From contig NZ_BMZA01000015.1 of NCBI RefSeq assembly GCF_014652555.1, positions 19,417 to 83,416 of the forward strand: 64,000 bases of DNA, in the 5' to 3' direction. This DNA is from Novosphingobium colocasiae. Lineage in GTDB: Bacteria; Pseudomonadota; Alphaproteobacteria; Sphingomonadales; Sphingomonadaceae. The notes under the pieces were generated by a model, which worked only from the letters and a program-made list of their open reading frames with translations, was not told where the DNA came from and did not search any database. Position numbers and translations under genes: made by a program. Of this stretch, positions 42,974-50,893 are shown piece after piece. Each line of letters opens with the position of its first letter. The first letter of the stretch is position 1.

Positions 42974-43330
42974 ATGATCAAGATGCTGTTCTTCCTGAAG
43001 CGCCACCCCAGCCTGTCCGGCGAGGAATTCAAGGCGCTTTACGAAAGCCGCCATGCCCGGCTTGGCGAAAAGCATGCGCCCACCGCCGCCCGCTATGTCC
43101 GGCGCTACCTCGAACCGGTGCCCGAGTTGTTCACCGGCGAAGCGGCCGAACCCGAGCATGACGTGGTCACGGAACTGTGGTTCGCCGATCGCGCCGCCTA
43201 CGATGCGGCGATGGCGAACCTGTCCCGCCCGGAAGTGGTGGCCGAGATCGTCGAAGACGAGGAAACGATCTTCGACCGCAGCAAGCACCGGGTTTTCATG
43301 GTGGATGAGTGTGATTCCGTCATCACCTGA
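42974..43330 (+). CDS. EthD-domain protein
   Basis: The 118-residue protein is a dimeric alpha/beta-barrel of the EthD type: MLFFLKRHPSLSGEEFKALY, ARYVRRYLEPVPE and DVVTELWFADRAAYDAAM. EthD proteins accompany P450 or polyketide systems and act as small cofactor-free enzymes or helper proteins. It is the last gene of the large operon and is followed by a repeat. Confidence 0.82.
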   Translation: MIKMLFFLKRHPSLSGEEFKALYESRHARLGEKHAPTAARYVRRYLEPVPELFTGEAAEPEHDVVTELWFADRAAYDAAMANLSRPEVVAEIVEDEETIFDRSKHRVFMVDECDSVIT

Positions 43331-43332
43331 GG

Positions 43333-43474
43333 CTCCTCCCCTGATGGGGAGGGGGACCATGCGCAGCATGGTGGAGGGGCACAGGCGGTTTACGGAAGGT
43401 CGAGAGGGCGCGCCGTGTCGAACCTGCCCCTCCACCACCCTGTGGGTGGTCCCCTCCCCGTTTCGGGGAGGATC
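43333..43474. repeat. REP-like palindromic element, copy 2 of family A
   Basis: It shares with 1882-2025 the CCTCCCC / GGGGAGGAT ends and the inner GTGGAGGGGCAC / GCCCCTCCACC segments. It sits between two convergent genes and can form strong hairpins for both strands, so it probably ends both operons. Confidence 0.75.
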
Positions 43475-43477
43475 ACC

Positions 43478-43882
43478 CTACCCCCGCTTGATCGCGATGA
43501 ACGCCGCGATCTGGCCGCGCTGGCACAGTTCAATGATCGTGCCGTGACCGTCCTTCTTGGTGATCCAGCCGCGCCGCAACGGCAGGTTCTCGGTCGGCGG
43601 CTGATCATAAACCTTGAGCCCGGCCGCACGGTATTCCGCAAAGGCAGCGTCCAGATCGTCAACCTCGATCGCCACCACCACATCGCCATGCGCCAGTTCG
43701 CCTTTGCCGGTAAAGCTGACCAGCTCGATCGGTACCCCCTTGCCATCCGTGAAGAAGGCGCAGGCGATGCCCAGTTCCGGGACCTGGGCGATGATCGGAT
43801 CGCCCCCCAGCAACGTGCGATAAAATGAGATGCCCGCGTCCATGTCGGCGACGAAAATAGCGATGTGATCGAGTGTCTTCAT
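43478..43882 (-). CDS. VOC family protein (glyoxalase / methylmalonyl-CoA epimerase-like)
   Basis: The 134-residue protein is a two-repeat vicinal-oxygen-chelate fold: LDHIAIFVADMDAGISFYRT with a metal histidine, PIELVSFTG, VVAIEVDDLDAAFAEYR and HGTIIELCQRG with a metal glutamate. It resembles methylmalonyl-CoA epimerases and glyoxalases; in this operon an epimerase or isomerase acting on a CoA ester is plausible. It is the last gene of the HGD-activator operon, 16 bases after the ligase. Confidence 0.8.
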   Translation of the reverse strand: MKTLDHIAIFVADMDAGISFYRTLLGGDPIIAQVPELGIACAFFTDGKGVPIELVSFTGKGELAHGDVVVAIEVDDLDAAFAEYRAAGLKVYDQPPTENLPLRRGWITKKDGHGTIIELCQRGQIAAFIAIKRG

Positions 43883-43898
43883 ACGATTGCGATGGCCT

Positions 43899-45569
43899 TC
43901 AGGCTTGGCGCGCGACGGCGCGGGCAGTAGCGGTATCGACGACGGGCAGCTCGCCTGCGACGATCATCTCGCGCAGCTTGAACTTCTGCAGCTTGCCGGT
44001 GTCGGTGAACGGAAAGGCATCGACGAAGGCCCACTGGCTGGGCACCTTGAACGGCATCATCAGCCCGCGCGCATAGCTGCGCAGCGCGAAGGGATCGGGA
44101 TGGCACCCTTCGCGCGGAACGATCACCGCCGCCACCTGTTCGCCATAGAAGGCATCGGGAATGCCGATTACGGCAATCCCTGCGATCTCCGGGTGATCGC
44201 CCAGCACCGTCTCCACCTCGCGCGGGTAGATGTTCTCGCCGCCGCGAATGATCATCTCCTTGATCCGCCCGGTGATGGCGACGAAGCCCTGTTCATCCAT
44301 CCGCGCCAGATCGCCTGATCGCAGCCAGCCGTCCGGCGTGATCGTGCGTGCGGTTTCCTCGGGCTGGCCGACATAGCCCAGCATGTTCTGGAAGCTGCGC
44401 ACCCAGATCTCGCCCTCTTCGCCCAAGGCCACCGCTTCGCCGGTTTCGGGATCGGCGATCTTGACGTCGAAGTGCGGGATCGGCCGGCCCAGCGTCGTCA
44501 GCCGCTTGTCCATCGGATCGTCGCGCCGGGTGGTGATGCACACGCCATGCATCTCGGTCTGGCCGTAGACGTTGACGAGGCTAGAGCCGAGTTCATTCTG
44601 CACCCGGCGGATCAGTTGTTCCTCCACCAGCGAAGCACCGGAAATCAGGCAGGTGAGCGAGGACAGATCGTGCGTGTCGCGGGCGGGATGGGCCAGCACC
44701 GCCTCGATCATGGTCGGCACCAGCAGCGAATAGGTCCCGCGCTCCTGCGCCACCGCCTGCATGTAAAGCGCCGGGTCCCAGTGCGGCAGCACCACGTGCG
44801 TGGCACGGTGGGCAACCGCGCCGATCCCGGCATGGGCCAGGCCGCCGACGTAGAACAGCGGCATCGGGCTGACAAACACCCCGCCATCGCGCAGGCCACC
44901 GCGATAGTGGGTCATGTGCGCCATGTTAAGGACGCCCTTGTGGTGCAGCATCACGCCCTTGGGGCTGCCGGTGGTGCCCGAGGTGAACAGCGTCAGGCAC
45001 GGATCAAGCGGGGCGACATCGGGCAAGCCGGGCGCGGGGTTGGCAGCACCAGCAAGGAAATCGTCGAAATCCTCGATCAGATGTACTTCGCGCAAGGCCG
45101 GCAGCTCCGGCAGCATGCCCTCGACCGTTTCCAGGATCGCGTTGTCACGGTACTGGCGCACCACGAACAGCGCCGCCGCGCCCGATTTTTCCAGCACGTG
45201 GCGGATTTCGCGCCGGCGGCAGGCGGGGTTGATCGTCACCAGCACGAAACCGCCGAGCGCCGCGCCGTACAGCAGCGGCATCCATTCGACCACATTGTCG
45301 GCACAGACCGCGATCCGCTCGCCGGGAGCAAAGCGGGTCAGCAAGGCCTCGGCAGTCCGGCGAGACCAGTCGTACAGCCCGGCATAAGTCCAGCGCCGGC
45401 CCGGCTCACCCGAAGGCAGCACCTCGACCAGCGCGCAGCGATCGGGGTGGGCGGCGGCCACCGCGCCCAGCGCCGCGCCGAGCGACAGGTCCATCAGCTC
45501 CCAGTCGCGGGTCGCCTGCCAATAGGACCGATCCAGCGTGCGCGGCGCTTCGGGCTTGTCGTCATGCAT
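43899..45569 (-). CDS. Acyl-CoA synthetase (AMP-forming), ligase 2
   Basis: The 556-residue ANL ligase carries LFTSGTTGSPKGVMLHHKG, VNVYGQTEMHGVC, DGWLRSGDLARMDEQGF, GRIKEMIIRGGENIYPREVE and the catalytic lysine in DTGKLQKFKL. It activates an acid to its CoA ester within the operon that contains the HGD pair 2 and activator. It differs enough from ligases 1 and 3 to suggest a different acid. Confidence 0.9.
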   Translation of the reverse strand: MHDDKPEAPRTLDRSYWQATRDWELMDLSLGAALGAVAAAHPDRCALVEVLPSGEPGRRWTYAGLYDWSRRTAEALLTRFAPGERIAVCADNVVEWMPLLYGAALGGFVLVTINPACRRREIRHVLEKSGAAALFVVRQYRDNAILETVEGMLPELPALREVHLIEDFDDFLAGAANPAPGLPDVAPLDPCLTLFTSGTTGSPKGVMLHHKGVLNMAHMTHYRGGLRDGGVFVSPMPLFYVGGLAHAGIGAVAHRATHVVLPHWDPALYMQAVAQERGTYSLLVPTMIEAVLAHPARDTHDLSSLTCLISGASLVEEQLIRRVQNELGSSLVNVYGQTEMHGVCITTRRDDPMDKRLTTLGRPIPHFDVKIADPETGEAVALGEEGEIWVRSFQNMLGYVGQPEETARTITPDGWLRSGDLARMDEQGFVAITGRIKEMIIRGGENIYPREVETVLGDHPEIAGIAVIGIPDAFYGEQVAAVIVPREGCHPDPFALRSYARGLMMPFKVPSQWAFVDAFPFTDTGKLQKFKLREMIVAGELPVVDTATARAVARQA

Positions 45570-45626
45570 TCCTGTCCATCCTCCATTGGCCCCGTCGTCT
45601 GTCCGCCGTGAGCGTTGCGGTCCGGT

Positions 45627-46673
45627 TCAGGCCGGGACCAGCACCGCCCGGCCATCGATCCCGCCCTGCTCCAGCCGGTCCAGCGCGGCCACGGCATCGT
45701 CCAGCCCGAAGCGCTCTATCCTGGGGGTCAGGCGTCCTTCGCGGGCCAGCGCGATCACTTCGGCGAGATCGCGGTAACTGCCGCTGTACGGCTTCGATAC
45801 AGTGGCACCCCAGGGCAGGCCGACGGTGGAGACGTCTCCCGCCTCCACCGGCAGCGAACCGCCCGAAAGGCCGACCATCTGGATCGCCCCGCCCGGTGCC
45901 ACCACCGCCGCCGCCAGCCGCAATGTGGCGTCGATGCCGACGAAATCGATCACCGCCTCGACGCCGCGGCCATCGGTCAGGTCCAGAATCCGTCCGGCAA
46001 GCTCGGGATCGTCGGCGCGCAGCGTTTCGTGGGCCCCCAGCGACCGGGCGGCAGCGAGCGCGCCCTCATCAAGGTCCACTGCGATGATCCGCGCCGGGGT
46101 CAGCGCGGCAAGGAACTGGACGGCGAAGCGGCCCAGCCCGCCCAGACCGGTCACGAGCGCGGCGGTACCCGGCACCAATGCATCGCGCAGCAGGCGGACG
46201 GAATGGTAAGGGGCCAGCCCCGCATCGGCGAGGATCGCCGCGAATGCCGGGTCAAGCGTGCCGATCGGGACCAGCGCGCTGGCCGGTACCACCACGAATT
46301 CAGCCATCCCGCCGTGCGTGGTCACGCCGGGCGTTGGCGGCGGCGAACGGCGGTGCTCGCCGCCCTGGCAGTAGTTCTCGCGGCCGGCCAGGCACTGCGG
46401 GCAGCGATGGCACGCCCAGCAGGGATGCACCACCACCCGCTCGGCCAAAATCCGCCCGACGACGCCCGGGCCAAGCTCGGCGATCTCGCCGGCAATTTCG
46501 TGACCGAGGGTAAGGTCGATCTGCCCGGCGAATGGATGAGCGCGCAGATGGCAATCGGTACGGCAGACACCCGCCGCCAGCACCCGCAACAACACTTCGC
46601 CCTCTTCGGGCACCGGCCGCGCGACCTGTTCCACGGCCACGTGACCTGCACTTTTCAGTCTGACCGCCTTCAT
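45627..46673 (-). CDS. Zinc-dependent alcohol dehydrogenase (MDR superfamily)
   Basis: The 348-residue enzyme has AAGVCRTDCHLRAHPF with the catalytic-zinc cysteine, TLGHEIAGEIAELGPG, structural-zinc cysteines in HPCWACHRCPQCLAGRENYC and the Rossmann loop LVTGLGGLGRFAVQF. It oxidises a secondary or primary alcohol with NAD. In anaerobic benzoyl-CoA pathways a similar enzyme oxidises 6-hydroxycyclohexenecarboxyl-CoA. Its place next to the HGD genes makes that analogy attractive but unproven. Confidence 0.88.
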   Translation of the reverse strand: MKAVRLKSAGHVAVEQVARPVPEEGEVLLRVLAAGVCRTDCHLRAHPFAGQIDLTLGHEIAGEIAELGPGVVGRILAERVVVHPCWACHRCPQCLAGRENYCQGGEHRRSPPPTPGVTTHGGMAEFVVVPASALVPIGTLDPAFAAILADAGLAPYHSVRLLRDALVPGTAALVTGLGGLGRFAVQFLAALTPARIIAVDLDEGALAAARSLGAHETLRADDPELAGRILDLTDGRGVEAVIDFVGIDATLRLAAAVVAPGGAIQMVGLSGGSLPVEAGDVSTVGLPWGATVSKPYSGSYRDLAEVIALAREGRLTPRIERFGLDDAVAALDRLEQGGIDGRAVLVPA

Positions 46674-46709
46674 CGCGTTCCGCTCTCCCTTCGCCCGTGT
46701 TCGGGTCGG

Positions 46710-46925
46710 TTAGTGGACCATCTCCACCACGATCTGGATCAGTTCGACGTAACTCTTGGCGAGGAAGTAGAAGAATGGCAGCGCCACCGGCACAGCGACC
46801 CAACCCAAGGGGCCAATCTGGGACACCATCAGCCAGGTTACCGCTGCAGTCGCCACCACCGCCACGAACAGCGCCCAGCGCCGTCCGAAACGCAGCAGCA
46901 GGCGAAGCGCGGGAAACCGTTCCAT
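46710..46925 (-). CDS. Small membrane protein in the HGD-activator operon
   Basis: The 71-residue protein has a basic N-terminus (MERFPALRLLLRFGRRW) and two membrane helices (ALFVAVVATAAVTWLMV and GWVAVPVALPFFYFLAK), then a short acidic tail. No family is recognised. It lies 14 bases after the activator stop and 36 bases before the alcohol dehydrogenase, inside one operon. It might anchor the complex to the membrane or to an electron donor; this is speculation from position. Confidence 0.65.
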   Translation of the reverse strand: MERFPALRLLLRFGRRWALFVAVVATAAVTWLMVSQIGPLGWVAVPVALPFFYFLAKSYVELIQIVVEMVH

Positions 46926-46939
46926 CCCCCGAGTTCCCC

Positions 46940-47899
46940 TCAGAAGTGCTTCGTTACACCGCTCATCATCGCCCGCAGCTTGCGCGCGACATCGGGCGCG
47001 CTGGCCTCGGCGGCGACGGGATCGCCCTTGCAGCCGGTGACACAGGCCTTGTCGAAAGCCATCTGCGCATCGACGTCGTCATCCTCGGCGATCGGTTCGG
47101 CCTTTTCGGCCAATTCCGCCCGGTAATCGTCGAGTCCGATCAGCGCGGCACCCAGCGCGCCGGCGATCTGCGGCGTTTCCGGCAGGATCAGCGGCATACC
47201 GAGCGCGGCCTGGATGTACTTCACCGCCGCCTTGTTGCGCGCGACGCCGCCGGTCATGACCACCGGGCCCTTCTTGCCGACGCGGTTGACCAGCCCCAGC
47301 GTGCGGGTGGCGATGGCCTGGTGAACCGCGCCCAGCACGTTCTCCTTGGAGTGGCCTTCGGCCCGCAGCGCGATCACTTCGGTTTCGGCGAAAGTGGCGC
47401 ACATGCTGGAAATCTTCAGTTCCTCGACCGCGCCCAGCGCGACGTCACCCATCTCTTCCAGTTCGATTTCCATCGCCCGGGCGAGAACTTCCAGGAACTT
47501 GCCGGTCCCGGCGGCGCAGCGATCATTCATCGCGAACTGGGCGACGAGGCCATTGCTGTCGACCGAGATCGTCTTGCTGTCCTGGCCGCCGATGTCGATC
47601 ACCAGCCGCGCCTCGGGCACCATCGCGACGGCACCGCGGGCGTGGCAGGTGATTTCGGTGAAGTTCTTGTCGGCGATGTCGAGCATGCGCCGCCCGTACC
47701 CGGTGGACACCGTGCGGCCCATGTCGGCCTGGGTCAGCCCGGCATCGTCGAGCACCTGTGCCACCGCTTCCTTGACGGCCAGATCGCTTACCGCGCCCAT
47801 GTGCGAAACCGCCCAGGAAACCATGTTGCCATCAAGATCGAGGATCACCGCCTTTGCGGTGGTCGATCCGAAATCGATGCCCATCACGTACTTTTTCAT
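46940..47899 (-). CDS. ATP-dependent activator (archerase) of HGD/BCR-type enzymes
   Basis: The 319-residue protein is of the BadF/BadG/BcrA/HgdC ASKHA family. It hydrolyses ATP to push one low-potential electron into the dehydratase/reductase component. It has the phosphate loop GIDFGSTTAKAVIL, VIDIGGQDSKTI, NDRCAAGTGKFLEVLARAM with C128, SSMCATFAETEVIAL with C167, and TGGVARNKAAVKYIQAAL. C128/C167 match the cluster cysteines 127/166 of HgdC, so a homodimer bridging one [4Fe-4S] cluster is expected. A C-terminal extension of about 50 residues with AFDKACVTGCKGD is unusual for this about 260-residue family. The ATG at 47899 follows AAGGAG, 25 bases after HGD subunit B. It is the only activator in the window. 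Confidence 0.93.
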   Translation of the reverse strand: MKKYVMGIDFGSTTAKAVILDLDGNMVSWAVSHMGAVSDLAVKEAVAQVLDDAGLTQADMGRTVSTGYGRRMLDIADKNFTEITCHARGAVAMVPEARLVIDIGGQDSKTISVDSNGLVAQFAMNDRCAAGTGKFLEVLARAMEIELEEMGDVALGAVEELKISSMCATFAETEVIALRAEGHSKENVLGAVHQAIATRTLGLVNRVGKKGPVVMTGGVARNKAAVKYIQAALGMPLILPETPQIAGALGAALIGLDDYRAELAEKAEPIAEDDDVDAQMAFDKACVTGCKGDPVAAEASAPDVARKLRAMMSGVTKHF

Positions 47900-47924
47900 C
47901 ACAATCTCCTTGGTCCGGCCTGCT

Positions 47925-49259
47925 TCAGACCATGACCATCCGCCGCGCGTCGATCGCTTCCAGCATCGCCTCGACGCGGGTGTTGAGCAGTTCGTCCTTG
48001 TAGAACGATTCGTCCGCGACATCGCCCTCGAACATCGTCGTCTGGATACCCAGCCGCTTCTGCGCGGTTTCGGCGATCATGTGCATCGGGTTAGTGAACG
48101 CGCGGCAGGTGCGGGTGGCGTGGAACACGATGCCGTCCACCTCGTACTTCTCGCATAGCCCCATGATAAGGTCGATGAGGATCGGCGAGCTGTGGTTGTT
48201 CGGACAGATGAGGTAGTTCTGCCCCATGCCCATAACCGGATCGTTGGGATCGATCAGGTCCGGCTCCTGCCAGAACGCCATGTGGGTATAGCGCCCGGCC
48301 ACCACCGCCGCATCGTAGCGGGCGAACTTTTCGGCCAGCCAGCCCAGCTTGTTCCAGTTCATGATGCCATCGAAGAACAGCCGGTACTTTTCCTTGGGCA
48401 CCGCGCCTTCGCCGGTGCGCACGCGCTCGGCCACTTCATCACGCACGTTAGTGAAGTAATCGACGATATCGGTCGTGCAGGGAAGCTGGTTGATCGGCGC
48501 GATGCTGACCGACCAGTCGAACAGGGTGGCGGGAGCCGGGCGCGCGGTGCACATGTCCATCGCTTCGAGCCGCAGTTCGGAGGCGCGCTTCACGTTGCGC
48601 ATCAGTTCGCGCAGCCGGTCCCAGGGATAAGGCTTGCCGGTGCGCTCCTCGATGAACTTGACCATCTCCTCGAGCTGCTTAGCGACGTACTTCGACGTTT
48701 CCTGCCACTCCTGCCCGCGCAGATAGCCTGCGTCCTTGCCCGAAGCCCAGATCCACGGGATCGACACGTTGAAGATCGGAATCTTCTTGCCGAACAGCCG
48801 CGAGGTCATTTCGTCCCACTGCTGGCCGGTGCTGCAATAGGCATAGGCGCTGATGATCATGTCCGGCGGCGGCAGCTTGGCCGAGATGTCCTCATCATCG
48901 GGAACGCCGGAGAACGCGCTGTCGGATTCATTACGGTGCCGCTGGTTGTTCACCGCACATCCCAGGTGCGTGCGGGCATAGGAGCACAGCTCGCGCATAT
49001 ATCCGCGCTCTTCGGCGGCGGCCTGCGCCGGGCCTTCCTGGTGGCGGGCAGCCAGCATCGCCGAGTAGGCTTCGCCGTGGACCCAGACGATGTCCGCCGC
49101 TTCAAGGAACGGATTGATCGAGGAACCCTCGTACCAGCAGACCAGCTTGCCCTCTTCTTTGGCGCGCCAGACCATTTCCCAGTAATCGTTGACCAGCTTG
49201 CCGGCCATGCGGGTCGATTTCAGCTTGTTGGCCGCCTTGGGGGCAGAGGGGGCGTTCAT
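47925..49259 (-). CDS. 2-hydroxyacyl-CoA dehydratase / benzoyl-CoA reductase-like subunit B, pair 2
   Basis: The 444-residue subunit is paralogous to those at 25569 and 60273. Likely cluster cysteines are C92 (RELCSYARTHLGC), C142 (YAYCSTGQQWDE) and C385 (ATRTCRAFTN). It also has FFDGIMNWNKLGWLAEKFA and ends FEGDVADESFYKDELLNTR plus a helix. The start at 49259 overlaps the preceding subunit stop by four bases (ATGA), so the two are coupled. It is directly followed by the activator gene, the strongest evidence that these genes form a working ATP-driven enzyme system. The substrate is unknown. Confidence 0.9.
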   Translation of the reverse strand: MNAPSAPKAANKLKSTRMAGKLVNDYWEMVWRAKEEGKLVCWYEGSSINPFLEAADIVWVHGEAYSAMLAARHQEGPAQAAAEERGYMRELCSYARTHLGCAVNNQRHRNESDSAFSGVPDDEDISAKLPPPDMIISAYAYCSTGQQWDEMTSRLFGKKIPIFNVSIPWIWASGKDAGYLRGQEWQETSKYVAKQLEEMVKFIEERTGKPYPWDRLRELMRNVKRASELRLEAMDMCTARPAPATLFDWSVSIAPINQLPCTTDIVDYFTNVRDEVAERVRTGEGAVPKEKYRLFFDGIMNWNKLGWLAEKFARYDAAVVAGRYTHMAFWQEPDLIDPNDPVMGMGQNYLICPNNHSSPILIDLIMGLCEKYEVDGIVFHATRTCRAFTNPMHMIAETAQKRLGIQTTMFEGDVADESFYKDELLNTRVEAMLEAIDARRMVMV

Positions 49260-50455
49260 GCGGCTTCTCCTTCGACGGTGCTCTTCTGTGTACGGGGGGC
49301 ACCGCGACGGCGGCGCAGAATTTCGACGAAACTTTCGACCCGGGTGCGCAAGTGTTCGAGCGCCATGGTCTCGTGCTCGGTCTCGATCAGCAGGTGCGGG
49401 ACTTCGGCCCGTTCGAACGCTTCCTTGACCTCGGGGTAGTAATACATGTGCGGTTCGCAGAACTTGGCCATGAGCACGATCATGCCCTCCGCCGCTTCGT
49501 CGCGCATGGCGCTGAGCAGGAAGGCATCCCAGTCCACATCGTTCTGCACCCGGGTGGGGCATGGCACGCCGGTGTTGCGATCCATGTACCAGCGGGCCAG
49601 ACCGTCCATCGGGTCGATGCCCTCCGGCACGTCGGTCGAGATGTAGCGATAGCCGTGGTAGAGATCGTCACCCACCACGGTGGCGCCGCAATCCTCGATC
49701 ATCGCCAGCAGTTCGGGTTTCGGCGCCTGGCAGAAATGGCCCGACAGGTGGACGCGTACCGGCTTGCCCTCGATCGGGACGGGAGCGGAAGGCAGCGCGG
49801 CAACGATCTGTTCGAGCAGCGCGGTATGGTCCTGCTTGTCCATCACCATGCTGGACTTGACGATCGCCTGCATGTCGGAGCCGGTCAGCCGGGCCCGGCC
49901 ATCGACGCGCGCAGCATAGAGCGTGCGGATCAACTGCCGGTTGCGGTTGAACAGCGCGATGCTGGCGTGCAGCGCCGCATCCTCGACCGGGCGCTCCAGG
50001 AAATCCTCCAGCTCGGAACGCAGCTTCTGGAAGCTTTCGCGCGCACGGCCGAACGTCCACGGATCGCACATCGATGAAATCAACTGGAAGAAGATCACCC
50101 GTGTATTGGGCAACTGCACGCGCACCGCGTCGGCCGCGCCGAGCAACTGGACGCAGTGATCGCCGAACATGATCGCGTCCAGCACATCCAGATCGCCGCG
50201 CCCCGCCTGATCGACGGTGCTGCGGGTAAAGCCGCAGTAGAACGGGAACAGCACCCCGTGGCCGACCGTGATCGGTTCATCCGATTCCTGGACGATCAGC
50301 GGCAGCGCGCCGGCGGCATGCACCATCTCGGACGGGAAGTTCATCGGGAACGAGCCGACGACGAGCCCGCCCGTCCGCTCTTTCCACGCCCGCGCATAGC
50401 CCATCGGGTCAGAGCTGACCGCGCGCAATTGATCCAGGGCATTCGAATCGGCCAT
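49256..50455 (-). CDS. 2-hydroxyacyl-CoA dehydratase / benzoyl-CoA reductase-like subunit A, pair 2
   Basis: The 399-residue subunit has VHAAGALPLIVQESDEP, C74 (FYCGFTRSTVDQ), C101 (GDHCVQLLG), GDDLYHGYRYISTDVPE and C333 (KFCEPHMYYYPE), all conserved with pair 1. It heads the operon A-B-activator-small membrane protein-alcohol dehydrogenase-CoA ligase-VOC. A TAAG-N3-TACTCAT box lies 25 bases upstream of the start. Confidence 0.9.
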   Translation of the reverse strand: MADSNALDQLRAVSSDPMGYARAWKERTGGLVVGSFPMNFPSEMVHAAGALPLIVQESDEPITVGHGVLFPFYCGFTRSTVDQAGRGDLDVLDAIMFGDHCVQLLGAADAVRVQLPNTRVIFFQLISSMCDPWTFGRARESFQKLRSELEDFLERPVEDAALHASIALFNRNRQLIRTLYAARVDGRARLTGSDMQAIVKSSMVMDKQDHTALLEQIVAALPSAPVPIEGKPVRVHLSGHFCQAPKPELLAMIEDCGATVVGDDLYHGYRYISTDVPEGIDPMDGLARWYMDRNTGVPCPTRVQNDVDWDAFLLSAMRDEAAEGMIVLMAKFCEPHMYYYPEVKEAFERAEVPHLLIETEHETMALEHLRTRVESFVEILRRRRGAPRTQKSTVEGEAA

Positions 50456-50893
50456 CAGGCTACTCCATCTAACGCACTAATGAGTAGCACTTACCAGAAA
50501 TATCGGTCAATCCCTTACGGCTCAAAAATATCTTATCTATCTGTTTTATAAATATTTTAATCGATACTGTCGAGGGCCACCACGCACCCCTGCCCGCCGG
50601 AACGCTCTCAAATAGGCGCGCCAAAATGAGTTTAATTTATGCGGAGCGCTTGATAGAGGTCGCGGAAGCGCCGGGCACATCCGGCTTTCGAATCGTTTGA
50701 CATGGCGGGTGCGCCTATCTGAAGAGCATAAACTGAGTATCATTCATCTCGTCGATCGCACGGCAGGGTCGTCCTTCCTGCCATGAAAATTTATCGAATA
50801 CCGCGCTATACGTGAAATACTTCAACCTTGTCCGGCCAGCGGCACTGCCCCAAAACGAACGGCCGACATCAAAACGTGAGTTCAAATCACTTT
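50456..50893. promoter_or_regulatory. Divergent promoter region between HGD pair 2 and the racemase gene
   Basis: About 438 bases. Facing pair 2 is TTGACC (minus strand) followed after 18 bases by TACTCAT of the box TAAGTGCTACTCAT (50480-50493). Facing the racemase is GTGAGTTCAAATCACT at 50876-50891, right before its ATG, identical in 15 of 16 positions to a site before pair 3 (58916-58931). An AT-rich block lies at about 50520-50560. No gene is seen. Confidence 0.5.

Noticed and set aside
45615..47126. 503-codon plus-strand frame across the alcohol dehydrogenase and activator genes
   Set aside because: It crosses three well-supported minus-strand genes and has antisense-like composition.
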